A model generated the notes under the pieces. That model saw only the letters and a list, made by a program, of their open reading frames with translations. It did no database searches and was not told the DNA's origin. From NCBI GenBank assembly GCA_018376905.1, contig JAHAAK010000054.1:1-11287 (forward strand): a stretch of 11,287 nt of DNA, written 5' to 3'. Shown here in pieces: positions 1 to 6,273 of this stretch. The DNA comes from Collinsella sp. (GTDB lineage Bacteria; Actinomycetota; Coriobacteriia; Coriobacteriales; Coriobacteriaceae). The position numbers and the translations under genes are program-made. Position 1 is the stretch's first letter; every line of letters starts with the position of its first letter.

Positions 1-4
1 CGCA

Positions 5-40
5 TCGCCCCTTGCCGGATTCAGATTCGACAAGGGGCGA
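5..40. repeat. 10-bp perfect inverted repeat (hairpin) beyond the 3' end of the TM2 gene
   Basis: Positions 5-14 (TCGCCCCTTG) and 31-40 (CAAGGGGCGA) are exact reverse complements separated by 16 nt. The repeat lies just past the stop codon of the minus-strand SHOCT/TM2 gene, where a terminator is expected. No T-run follows the stem on either strand, so if it ends transcription it is not a classical intrinsic terminator. It could also be a dispersed intergenic repeat. Confidence 0.5.
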
Positions 41-77
41 CCATTGTGCAATCGCAAGAAGATGACGGGGCGGAATG

Positions 78-455
78 TCAATCCTGGTCTAACAGAGCCA
101 TAATTAAAAGCGATCCGAGCAGCGTCCCTAGCAGCATTGCTATACCCTCGTTTTTATAGCCGAGATAGAACTTGTGGATGCCAAGGGCGCCAAGGCATAT
201 TGCAAGCAATCCGGCGACTATCTTACTTTTTGGGGACGTTGAATTTGCTGGGGAATTGTTGTTTGCGGTGTTGGAATAAAAGAGTCCCTGCTCGCCACGG
301 GGTTCCTGCCCACCACGGGTGTTGGATGTCTCTAATCTACTTCCATCAAAGTGATGGTCGAGAATTCGACGCTTCTGTTCATCGAACTCTTCTTGGCTAA
401 TTGCCCCCATTTCCTGCAGCTCTTTGAGGGATTTTATTTGGTCGAGTATTTCCAT
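78..455 (-). CDS. SHOCT + TM2 domain membrane protein, C-terminally short
   Basis: A 125-residue protein. Residues about 4-32 match a SHOCT motif (short C-terminal/oligomerisation-type helix, key stretch LKELQEMGAISQEEFDEQK). Residues 35-74 form an Asn/Ser/Gly-rich linker. Residues 77-122 begin a TM2 domain: a first membrane segment, the typical turn GIHKFYLGY (92-100), and the start of a second segment. TM2 domains normally carry about 20 further residues in and after the second segment. Here translation stops at LLDQD, and I see no TM2-like continuation in the other two frames, so the protein looks truncated. It uses many ATA, AGA and TTA codons, unlike the genes after 990, which fits an acquired segment. 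The start is ATG with a weak GGA upstream. SHOCT/TM2 proteins have no settled biochemical role, and I infer none beyond a small membrane protein. Confidence 0.75.
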   Translation of the reverse strand: MEILDQIKSLKELQEMGAISQEEFDEQKRRILDHHFDGSRLETSNTRGGQEPRGEQGLFYSNTANNNSPANSTSPKSKIVAGLLAICLGALGIHKFYLGYKNEGIAMLLGTLLGSLLIMALLDQD

Positions 456-510
456 CGCATTCCAATCGGTAGGAGCTGAATGGGCAAGAACCCCGTTTAA
501 TAAACCAAGA

Positions 511-545
511 ATATCCTAATTTGGGATATCCAGATACGGGATATA
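511..545. promoter_or_regulatory. Operator-like repeats between the divergent TM2 and HTH genes
   Basis: Between the two divergent genes, ATATCC (511-516) is inverted against GGATAT (524-529). GGATATCC (524-531) is itself a palindrome. GGGATAT occurs twice in direct orientation (523-529 and 538-544), 15 bp apart. Such clustering 13-46 bp before the start of an Xre-type gene is typical of autoregulatory operators. That this HTH protein binds here is inference only. Confidence 0.35.
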
Positions 546-556
546 GCTTTGACGGC

Positions 557-826
557 ATGAACGTTGACGCTAACAAGGTGTGCGGTCGTTGCCTCGCTCG
601 CATGAGAAAAGAATCTGGTTTGACCTAGGTCGATATTGCGCGCGCCCTTTGCGTGCCGCAATCGTTTGTGTCGAAGGTCGAAACAGGAGAACGGTCTCTT
701 AAGCTATACGAACAATTTGATTATGCGCGTGCATTGGGTATCTCCGCTCTAGCCTTGTCTGAGCGCCTGCAATCAGAGATGGATATGGCGGGTCTCAAGG
801 GATTCGAAAAGAAAAGCGGTAATTAA
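557..826 (+). pseudogene. Small Xre-type HTH transcription regulator interrupted by an in-frame amber codon
   Basis: Read from ATG 557 to TAA 824-826, this frame gives 89 codons with one internal stop, TAG at 626-628. The part before the stop ends in ...RMRKESGLT. The part after it runs VDIARALCVPQSFVSKVETG and then ...YARALGIS. This is a complete Xre/Cro helix-turn-helix pattern in which the near-invariant Gln of the LTQ motif has become TAG (CAG to TAG, one base change). Pieces on both sides stay in one frame with no indel. An N-terminal CxxC (C9, C12) is also present. The only in-frame restart candidates are GTG codons inside the HTH with no ribosome site before them, so the gene is probably inactive. 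Amber readthrough or a sequencing error would be the alternatives. It lies divergent to the TM2 gene in the same A/T-rich patch and could have been a small repressor of it. Confidence 0.75.
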
Positions 827-835
827 ATATCAAAA

Positions 836-862
836 TCAACTTGATGCATTCACTCAGGTTGA
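836..862. repeat. Imperfect 9-bp inverted repeat after the broken HTH gene
   Basis: TCAACTTGA (836-844) faces TCAGGTTGA (854-862). Eight of nine positions are complementary, and the ninth can form a wobble pair in RNA. The spacer is 9 nt. It lies 10 nt past the stop of the HTH pseudogene. There is no T-run, so it could be a weak terminator or an operator upstream of the VanR-like gene. Confidence 0.35.
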
Positions 863-929
863 GTTTCGCCGCGCGCATGGCCCGCATTCGTGCTCGAACG
901 GGCGCAAGGGTGCTTAAGGTCGACTTAAT

Positions 930-973
930 CGCCCGCGCTTGTTGTGTGTGGCGGGCGCCGCCTCGGGCATAAT
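930..973 (+). promoter_or_regulatory. Candidate promoter region of the VanR-like operon
   Basis: CATAAT at 968-973 is a good -10 match and would put the transcription start about 13 nt before the GAGAGGA ribosome site (981-987). No good -35 is seen at 17 bp; the region there is TGTGTG. A 7-bp perfect inverted repeat, CGCCCGC (930-936) against GCGGGCG (951-957), overlaps the -35 position and could be a regulator site. The rest of the 827-993 gap shows nothing else clear. Confidence 0.3.
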
Positions 974-993
974 GGAGCGCGAGAGGAGCACGC

Positions 994-1689
994 ATGAACG
1001 AGCGCATACTGGTAGTTGATGACGAGAAGGCCATCGCCGACCTGGTTGGTATCTACCTTACAAAAGAGGGCTTTGACGTCCGGATCGCCTACAGCGGGGC
1101 CGATGCGGCCAAGGCAATCCTGGAGCAAGAGTTTGACCTGGCGCTGCTCGATGTCATGCTGCCCGATATCGACGGCTTTGAGCTGCTGCGTACCATCCGT
1201 GCCGGCCATACCTATCCCGTAATTATGTTGACGGCACGCGATGCCCAGCAGGATAAGATCGAAGGCCTTTCTCTTGGCGCGGACGATTACGTGGTCAAGC
1301 CGTTCCGCCCGCTGGAGCTCATCGCGCGCGTTCATGCTCAGTTGCGCCGCTACACCAGCTACGGTAGCCGCGCGCAGGCGACCGAGTCGCCGACCCTCCA
1401 GCTCGACGGCCTCGAGATCAACCGTGACGCTCGCTCCGTGACGGTGGACGGTGCGCCGGTGCGCCTCACGCCCATCGAGTATTCCATCTTGCTGTATCTG
1501 GCCGAGCATCACGGCAGCGTAGTGCCCGTGGAGGACCTGTTCCGCGCGGTGTGGAACGAGGACTTTATGCCCGGCTCCAACAATACGGTGATGGTGCATA
1601 TTCGCCACTTGCGTGAAAAGATCGGCGACGACGCACAAAAGCCACGCTTTATCAAAAACGTCTGGGGCGTCGGCTACATCATCGAATAA
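994..1689 (+). CDS. OmpR/PhoB-family response regulator, VanR-like
   Basis: A 231-residue, two-domain cytoplasmic regulator of normal family length. Receiver domain 3-115: acidic pair D9/D10, phospho-acceptor D53 (in LLDVMLPD), switch residue T80 and conserved K102 (in VVKPF). Winged-helix DNA-binding domain about 130-231 ends with the family motif VWGVGYIIE. The segment SNNTVMVHIRHLREKIGDD followed by the GVGY end resembles VanR and related regulators more than PhoP or WalR. The start is supported by GAGAGGA 7 nt upstream. A matching kinase gene follows 26 nt downstream, so the two form a two-component system: the kinase phosphorylates D53 and the regulator then binds DNA. No vanH, vanA or vanX homologue is in the window, so the VanR label describes subfamily likeness and not drug resistance. 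Confidence 0.93.
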   Translation: MNERILVVDDEKAIADLVGIYLTKEGFDVRIAYSGADAAKAILEQEFDLALLDVMLPDIDGFELLRTIRAGHTYPVIMLTARDAQQDKIEGLSLGADDYVVKPFRPLELIARVHAQLRRYTSYGSRAQATESPTLQLDGLEINRDARSVTVDGAPVRLTPIEYSILLYLAEHHGSVVPVEDLFRAVWNEDFMPGSNNTVMVHIRHLREKIGDDAQKPRFIKNVWGVGYIIE

Positions 1690-1715
1690 CGCTTTTCGCT
1701 TGTGAGGATCTTGAT

Positions 1716-2954
1716 ATGACAAAAGACGATAGGCAAGCGTTCGAGGTGCCCGATCGGCTCTTTGAATACGTGAGGTCGGTCGTCGACAACCGCGCGCTTG
1801 CAACGGTGCTGCTCTTTTTGCTGAGCCTGCTGCTGATTGGCATCGACAACATCGTCGGAATCTTGGCGGTGCTGCTTGTCGGCTTTTTGCTGATCGATCG
1901 ATTTGAGATCGTGTGCCGCTGCGTGGTGATTGGCGGCGCCGCGTGGGCCATGACGTTGGCGATTGGCGCCATGGCGCTCGGCGGCATCGAAGGGCCGGTG
2001 CTGTTCGATGCCGGCTTTGTATTCAACATGCTTGGCTTTGTGCTGGCGCTTGCCGCGTGCGTGCTGTTCTTGTGTGGCCGCGCCCTGTACTACCAGGGCT
2101 ACGAGCAGGGCGAGCAGCATGCCGATTGTGTGCTGGCCGCTCGTATTCAAGATCGCCTGATCGATCACCCCGACACCTGGGATAACATCGACGGCGACTT
2201 CTTGGAGGTCGAGGGCGCCCTTAACCGCGTACGTGACCGTGAGCGCAAGGTGCAACAGGCCTTGCGTGACGAGTCGCATCGCAAGGACGATCTGGTCACG
2301 TACTTGGCACATGACCTACGCACCCCGCTTGCCAGTGTGGTGGGCTATCTTTCGCTGCTGCAAGAGGCTCCTGAGCTGCCGGTTGAGCAACGTGCGCACT
2401 TTACGGTCGTGGCTCTCGACAAGGCGCACCGGCTCGATGCACTCATCGAAGAGTTCTTCGATATCACACGCTTTGACTTCCACGATATCGTGCTCACGCG
2501 CGGCTATGTTGATCTGGGGTTGCTGCTGGCTCAGGTGGCTGACGAGTTCTATCCCATCCTCAACGAGCAGCATAAGGAAGCCCAAGTTGATATCCACGAG
2601 GACCTGACGGTGCTCGTGGATGGCGACAAGATGGCTCGCGTGTTCAACAACATCATGAAAAACGCCGTCGCCTATAGCTATGAGGGCTCGACTATCACGA
2701 TTGAGGCCGGGCGCCAAGACGATGGCGGCGTGCGCGTTCGCTTTATCAATCAGGGCGATCCTATCCCTGCGGCTAAGCTCAAGGTGATCTTTGAGAAGTT
2801 CTATCGCCTGGATGCGGCGCGTGCGACCAATCGCGGTGGTGCCGGTCTGGGCCTTGCTATTGCCAAGGAGATCATCGCGGCACACGGCGGTACCGTTGCA
2901 TGTGAATCGACGCCCGAACACACGATATTCACCATCGAGCTGCCCGCCGCATAG
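1716..2954 (+). CDS. VanS-like sensor histidine kinase with four membrane segments
   Basis: A 412-residue kinase and partner of the preceding regulator. Residues about 27-125 hold four hydrophobic segments (roughly 27-42, 45-61, 67-90, 99-120) joined by very short loops, so there is almost no extracellular sensor domain. A charged linker (about 125-190) leads to the dimerisation/phosphotransfer helix with H199 in YLAHDLRTPLASVVGY. The ATPase domain has the N-box NNIMKNAV (N316), the F-box FEKFYRLD and the G2 box GGAGLGLAIAKEI. The G1 box reads NQGDPIP in place of the usual DxGxG, a variant I associate with VanS-type kinases. The C-terminus TIFTIELPA also fits that group. ATG 1716 follows TGAGGA with suitable spacing. 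The ligand is unknown; the architecture suggests sensing within the membrane. Confidence 0.9.
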   Translation: MTKDDRQAFEVPDRLFEYVRSVVDNRALATVLLFLLSLLLIGIDNIVGILAVLLVGFLLIDRFEIVCRCVVIGGAAWAMTLAIGAMALGGIEGPVLFDAGFVFNMLGFVLALAACVLFLCGRALYYQGYEQGEQHADCVLAARIQDRLIDHPDTWDNIDGDFLEVEGALNRVRDRERKVQQALRDESHRKDDLVTYLAHDLRTPLASVVGYLSLLQEAPELPVEQRAHFTVVALDKAHRLDALIEEFFDITRFDFHDIVLTRGYVDLGLLLAQVADEFYPILNEQHKEAQVDIHEDLTVLVDGDKMARVFNNIMKNAVAYSYEGSTITIEAGRQDDGGVRVRFINQGDPIPAAKLKVIFEKFYRLDAARATNRGGAGLGLAIAKEIIAAHGGTVACESTPEHTIFTIELPAA

Positions 2955-2964
2955 CCAGCGTGCC

Positions 2965-2992
2965 CTTACAAACACTTGACAATGCGCTCACG
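2965..2992 (+). promoter_or_regulatory. Candidate pstB promoter with tandem TTnACA-like repeats
   Basis: TTGACA at 2976-2981 is a perfect -35 hexamer. The -10 is unclear: TATGAG at 2997-3002 would give only 15 bp spacing. The -35 sits in a row of similar words, CTTACA (2965), CTTGACA (2975) and CTCACG (2987), at 10-12 bp intervals. OmpR-family regulators such as PhoP bind direct repeats with about this period. That PhoP binds here is inference. Confidence 0.3.
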
Positions 2993-3015
2993 TGCATATG
3001 AGCCGCGATTTCTAC

Positions 3016-3042
3016 TATCGATACTGCTGAATTGATATCGAT
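3016..3042. repeat. Paired TATCGAT repeats in the pstB leader
   Basis: TATCGAT occurs at 3016-3022 and 3036-3042, exactly 20 bp apart. The overlapping 7-bp words ATCGATA (3017-3023) and TATCGAT (3036-3042) also form a perfect inverted repeat with a 12-nt spacer. The second copy ends immediately before the ribosome-binding region of pstB, so a bound protein or RNA fold could affect expression. The function is unknown. Confidence 0.3.
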
Positions 3043-3057
3043 GTGGAGGTATGCGGT

Positions 3058-3933
3058 ATGACGGCTGCTGCGGCTGTGGAGCCCACGGAGCTTGAAGAAC
3101 TCATGGAAGCGCAGGCCGAGGCCGCGCACGAGCGCGAGGTTGGGGATGCGACTCGCCCCACGGCAGAGGATCTTGCCGCCTCGCCGACGCGCATCGACGT
3201 CGAGGGCCTCGACCTGTTCTATGGCGACCATCATGCGCTCAAGGACGTGAATATCAAGATCCGCGACAAGCAGATCACCTCATTTATCGGGCCTTCGGGC
3301 TGCGGAAAGTCTACGTTGCTGCGCTGCTTTAACCGCATGAACGACGGCATCAAGGATTGCCGTATCGAGGGCAAGATTGCGCTCGATGGTCAAGATATCC
3401 TGGGCGATTACGACATCTGCCGCCTTCGCCAGCGCGTGGGCATGGTGTTCCAGCGCCCCAACCCGTTTCCCATGAGCATCTACGACAACGTCGCCTATGG
3501 GCCGCGCGGTATGGGTGTGCGCGACCGCGTCGTGCTCGACGAGCTGGTCGAGGACTCCCTTCGTCGCGCTGCGCTATGGGATGAGGTCAAGGACAAGCTC
3601 AAAGAGTCGGGTCTGGGTCTTTCGGGCGGCCAGCAGCAGCGTCTGTGCATCGCCCGCGCGCTGGCCGTGCAGCCCGACATTCTGCTGATGGACGAGCCGA
3701 CCTCGGCACTCGACCCTGTGTCGACGCTCGTGGTGGAGCAGCTGGCCTGTGAGCTCAAAGAGACCTGCACGCTCGTGGTCGTTACGCACAATATGCAGCA
3801 GGCGGCGCGTATCTCCGATTCGGTCGCATTCTTTTTGCTGGGTGAGCTGGTGGAGCACGCGCCCACCGCGCAACTCTTCAAGAATCCGACCGATCCGCGC
3901 ACGGCGGATTATTTGACGGGGCGTTTTGGCTGA
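3058..3933 (+). CDS. pstB: Phosphate ABC transporter ATP-binding protein PstB
   Basis: A 291-residue ATPase that would power high-affinity phosphate import by binding a PstC/PstA channel on the inner membrane face. ABC motifs in order: Walker A GPSGCGKST (78-86), Q-loop Q132 within VFQRPNPFPMSIYDN (a PstB hallmark), signature LSGGQQQR (188-195), Walker B ILLMDEP (208-214), D-loop SALD, switch H244. I chose ATG 3058 because GGAGG lies 8 nt before it. A GTG at 3043 in the same frame has no ribosome site. PstB is usually about 250-270 residues. Here a 45-residue Ala/Glu-rich N-terminal extension precedes the first strand (RIDVEGLDLFYG). Unusually, pstS, pstC, pstA and phoU are not adjacent: a VanS-like kinase precedes it and a PhoP-like regulator follows at 64 nt. 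The family assignment is secure. The missing partners must lie elsewhere if it works in phosphate uptake. Confidence 0.95.
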   Translation: MTAAAAVEPTELEELMEAQAEAAHEREVGDATRPTAEDLAASPTRIDVEGLDLFYGDHHALKDVNIKIRDKQITSFIGPSGCGKSTLLRCFNRMNDGIKDCRIEGKIALDGQDILGDYDICRLRQRVGMVFQRPNPFPMSIYDNVAYGPRGMGVRDRVVLDELVEDSLRRAALWDEVKDKLKESGLGLSGGQQQRLCIARALAVQPDILLMDEPTSALDPVSTLVVEQLACELKETCTLVVVTHNMQQAARISDSVAFFLLGELVEHAPTAQLFKNPTDPRTADYLTGRFG

Positions 3934-3943
3934 TACCATCTAG

Positions 3944-3957
3944 TAAAGGTACCTTTA
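3944..3957. promoter_or_regulatory. 14-bp perfect palindrome before the PhoP-like gene
   Basis: TAAAGGTACCTTTA is its own reverse complement over 14 bp. It sits 10 nt after the pstB stop and 40 nt before the regulator start. A possible weak promoter (TTGACG 3913-3918, TACCAT 3934-3939) would start transcription near or inside it. A repressor operator or an autoregulation site is plausible. No binding evidence is visible. Confidence 0.35.
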
Positions 3958-3997
3958 GGGTTAAGATGCGGTCATGCCGGCCGCAAAGGGGTTCAAC

Positions 3998-4726
3998 ATG
4001 ATCTATTACGTCGAGGACGATGACAACATCAGGGATTTGACGGTCTATGCGCTGCGCAAGCAGGGGATTGAGGCCGAAGGCTTTTCGTGCGACGGTGAGT
4101 TTAAGGCTGCCGTGGCGCGACGGGTACCCGATGCCGTCCTGCTCGACATCATGCTGCCCGATACCGATGGCTTGGCGATTATGCGTCGACTGCGTGCCGA
4201 TCGCCTGACGGCGACGGTGCCCATCATGATGCTTACCGCCAAGGATACCGAGCTCGACAAGGTGATGGCGCTCGATGGCGGTGCCGACGATTACCTGACT
4301 AAGCCGTTTTCGCTCATGGAGCTTGCGAGCCGCTGCCGCGCACTGCTGCGTCGCGGCGGCATGGTCAAGCAGGCGAGCGATGTGCTCAGCGTGGGCGACA
4401 TCGTGCTCTCGCCCAGCCATCGCGAGGTGACCGTTGCCGGCGAGCCGCTTAAGCTCACCCTGCGCGAGTTCGACCTGCTCGAGTACCTCATGCGCAAGCC
4501 CGGCGTGGTTTTTACCCGCGAGTCGTTGCTGCAGAGCGTGTGGGGCTGGGACTTCGACGGCGGTTCGCGCACCGTTGACGTGCACGTGCAGACGCTTCGC
4601 CAAAAACTGGGCGAGCATGCCAGCGCCATCGAGACCGTGCGCGGCGTGGGCTACCGCTTGGCCGAGCCTTCTGCCGGCGATGGTGCCAAAGGCGACGACA
4701 CCGCGGCCACCGCATCGGAGGAGTAA
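3998..4726 (+). CDS. OmpR-family response regulator, PhoP-like
   Basis: A 242-residue regulator. Receiver domain: acidic E6/D7/D8, phospho-acceptor D50 (in LLDIMLPD), T80 and K102 (in LTKPF). Winged-helix domain about 125-222 has the typical SRTVDVHVQTLRQKLG recognition-helix region and ends near VRGVGYRLAE. It is followed by an Ala/Asp/Glu-rich tail of about 20 residues that is probably disordered. I prefer ATG 3998, because AAGGGG lies 6 nt before it and the protein then begins MIYYVEDDD as receivers do; ATG 3974 in frame would add eight non-conserved residues. The kinase gene follows after 3 nt, so the two are co-transcribed. Being next to pstB suggests the phosphate-starvation response (PhoP/PhoB role). 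This is inferred from position, since close relatives serve other signals. Confidence 0.92.
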   Translation: MIYYVEDDDNIRDLTVYALRKQGIEAEGFSCDGEFKAAVARRVPDAVLLDIMLPDTDGLAIMRRLRADRLTATVPIMMLTAKDTELDKVMALDGGADDYLTKPFSLMELASRCRALLRRGGMVKQASDVLSVGDIVLSPSHREVTVAGEPLKLTLREFDLLEYLMRKPGVVFTRESLLQSVWGWDFDGGSRTVDVHVQTLRQKLGEHASAIETVRGVGYRLAEPSAGDGAKGDDTAATASEE

Positions 4727-4729
4727 CCC

Positions 4730-6154
4730 GTGGTCTTCGCCCCCCAGGGAAAACATACGCTGTCGCACCGCGTTTTTGTGACGATCTTTGTCTGCGCCAT
4801 GGCGGTTATCGTGGCGTTTACGGTGCTGGGTGCGTTCTTTGTGCAAAACACCTTGGCGGATGCCACGAGTGCCAATCTGGCGCAGGAAACCGAGCTCATT
4901 GCTGCCGCCCTCGACGAACAGCAGGAGCCCATCCCGTTCTTGCGTAGTCTCGATCGCGAGGACTTGCGCATCACGCTGATTAACAAGGATGGATCGGTTG
5001 CCTACGACAACGAGGCGTCGCCTTCCACACTGCCCAACCATGGCGATCGCCCCGAGGTCATCGAGGCCTTTGAGAGTGGTTTGGGTTCCGCGGAGCGCGC
5101 AAGCTCTACGCTCGACGAGATTATGCTGTATCGCGCCGTCGCCCTTGATAACGGCCAGGTTGTCCGCTTGGCGCAGGCCCAGCCTGGCGTTGCGGCGATT
5201 TTGCTGTCGATGGTGGCGCCGATGCTGCTTATCGCAGCAGCGGGTGCGGTACTCTCGTTTTTTATGGCGCGCCGCGAGTCCCGTGCCATCATCGCGCCGT
5301 TGCAAGAGGTGGATTTGGACCACCCACGCCGTAGCTATGAGCACGCCTATGCCGAGATGGTCCCCATGCTTGAGCGTATTGAGTCGCAGCGCCAGGAGCT
5401 CAAGCGCCAAATGGCGGTGCTGGCGGACAACGACCGTATGCGCCGCGAGTTCACGGCGAATATCACCCATGAGCTCAAGACGCCGCTTACGGCGATTTCG
5501 GGCTATGCCGAGCTCATCGCAAACGGCATGGTCGAGGGCGAGGGCGACCTGCGCAACTTTGGCGGTCGCATCTATCGTGAGGCGGGCCGCTTGGCAGCGC
5601 TTGTCAACGATATCCTTACGCTGTCTAACTTGGACGAGGCCGAGCGTGCAACTGAGGGCGAGGCGGTGCCCATTGGTTCCACGGAGCCTATTGAGCTCTC
5701 GCGTGCCATCTACGCGGTTGAGCAGCGTCTTGAACAGGTCGCCCGTCAGGCGAATGTGACGATAAGTCATGAGACCAAGCCTGTGGTCATCGAAGGCGTG
5801 TCGCGCTTGATTGACGAGCTCATCTATAATCTGGCGAGCAACGCCATCCGCTACAATCGACCCGGCGGTGCGGTTACGCTGCAGTGCGGCACCAACGACG
5901 AAGGCCATCCGTTCCTTGCGGTCGCCGACACGGGAATCGGTATCGCGCCTGAAGAACAGGGCAAGGTATTTGAGCGGTTCTATCGCGTGGACAAGAGTAG
6001 GTCCAAGGCGCGCGGCGGAACCGGTCTGGGGCTTGCAATTGTCAAGCATGCGGCCCTGTATCATCACGCCACGCTCGATCTGTCGAGCGAGTTGGGCGTG
6101 GGAACCACCATTACGGTGACGTTTCCCATACGGCAGGACGAGCCATTCGCATAG
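4730..6154 (+). CDS. Membrane sensor histidine kinase, PhoR-like
   Basis: A 474-residue kinase starting at GTG 4730, with GGAGGAG (4717-4723) 6 nt upstream and overlapping the regulator's stop. Membrane segment about 15-38, extracytoplasmic domain about 39-153, second segment about 155-179, then a linker with weak HAMP resemblance and a coiled-coil-like stretch (about 205-235). Phosphotransfer helix: H247 in ITHELKTPLTAISGYAELI. ATPase domain: N371 in LASNAIRYN, G1 DTGIGI (400-405), F-box FERFYRVDKSRS, G2 GGTGLGLAIVKH (429-440). All catalytic boxes are intact. The layout and the HELKTPLT motif are those of PhoR/WalK-type kinases. With pstB and the PhoP-like gene just upstream, phosphate signalling is the likeliest role, but no ligand can be read from the external domain. 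Confidence 0.92.
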   Translation: MVFAPQGKHTLSHRVFVTIFVCAMAVIVAFTVLGAFFVQNTLADATSANLAQETELIAAALDEQQEPIPFLRSLDREDLRITLINKDGSVAYDNEASPSTLPNHGDRPEVIEAFESGLGSAERASSTLDEIMLYRAVALDNGQVVRLAQAQPGVAAILLSMVAPMLLIAAAGAVLSFFMARRESRAIIAPLQEVDLDHPRRSYEHAYAEMVPMLERIESQRQELKRQMAVLADNDRMRREFTANITHELKTPLTAISGYAELIANGMVEGEGDLRNFGGRIYREAGRLAALVNDILTLSNLDEAERATEGEAVPIGSTEPIELSRAIYAVEQRLEQVARQANVTISHETKPVVIEGVSRLIDELIYNLASNAIRYNRPGGAVTLQCGTNDEGHPFLAVADTGIGIAPEEQGKVFERFYRVDKSRSKARGGTGLGLAIVKHAALYHHATLDLSSELGVGTTITVTFPIRQDEPFA

Positions 6155-6179
6155 CGATACAACATAGATATTGATGCAG

Positions 6180-6222
6180 ACGCCGCATTTGACTTTCGGG
6201 TGCGGCGTTGTTGTGCAATTTT
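6180..6222 (+). terminator. Hairpin terminator after the PhoR-like gene
   Basis: ACGCCGCA (6180-6187) pairs perfectly with TGCGGCGT (6201-6208) across a 13-nt loop. A T-rich stretch with four consecutive T's at the end (6219-6222) follows. It lies 26 nt after the kinase stop. The T-run is interrupted, so efficiency is uncertain. Confidence 0.6.
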
Positions 6223-6257
6223 ACGATTGCTTCCGACATTTTTACAGGAGAGCCTGT
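6219..6257. promoter_or_regulatory. TTTTAC direct repeats and small hairpin upstream of the Wzz gene
   Basis: TTTTAC occurs at 6219-6224 and 6240-6245, 21 bp apart (two helical turns), with a TTCCGA word at 6231 between them. A perfect 5-bp hairpin, ACAGG (6244-6248) with CCTGT (6253-6257), follows. The repeats lie upstream of the candidate Wzz promoter and could bind an activator. This is speculative. Confidence 0.25.
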
Positions 6258-6273
6258 TTCTTATGTATAGAGT

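Noticed and set aside
1..830. Prophage or insertion-sequence remnant
   Set aside because: A/T-rich content, an Xre-type pseudogene and a truncated gene fit an accessory patch, but there is no transposase, integrase, terminal repeat pair or target duplication.
925..1803. Minus-strand open frame of 292 codons opposite the VanR-like gene
   Set aside because: No domain is recognisable, and it overlaps two confident plus-strand genes completely or partly.
994..2954. Vancomycin-resistance cluster
   Set aside because: Only the regulator and kinase resemble VanR/VanS. No ligase, dehydrogenase or dipeptidase genes are present.
3043..3057. GTG start for pstB giving five more residues
   Set aside because: It would place the GGAGG ribosome site inside the coding region. 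ATG 3058 has the proper spacing.
3878..6067. Very long minus-strand open frame (729 codons) opposite the PhoP/PhoR-like genes
   Set aside because: It mirrors well-conserved plus-strand genes. The peptide is rich in His, Arg and Gln with no recognisable domain, as expected when G/C-rich third positions remove antisense stops.
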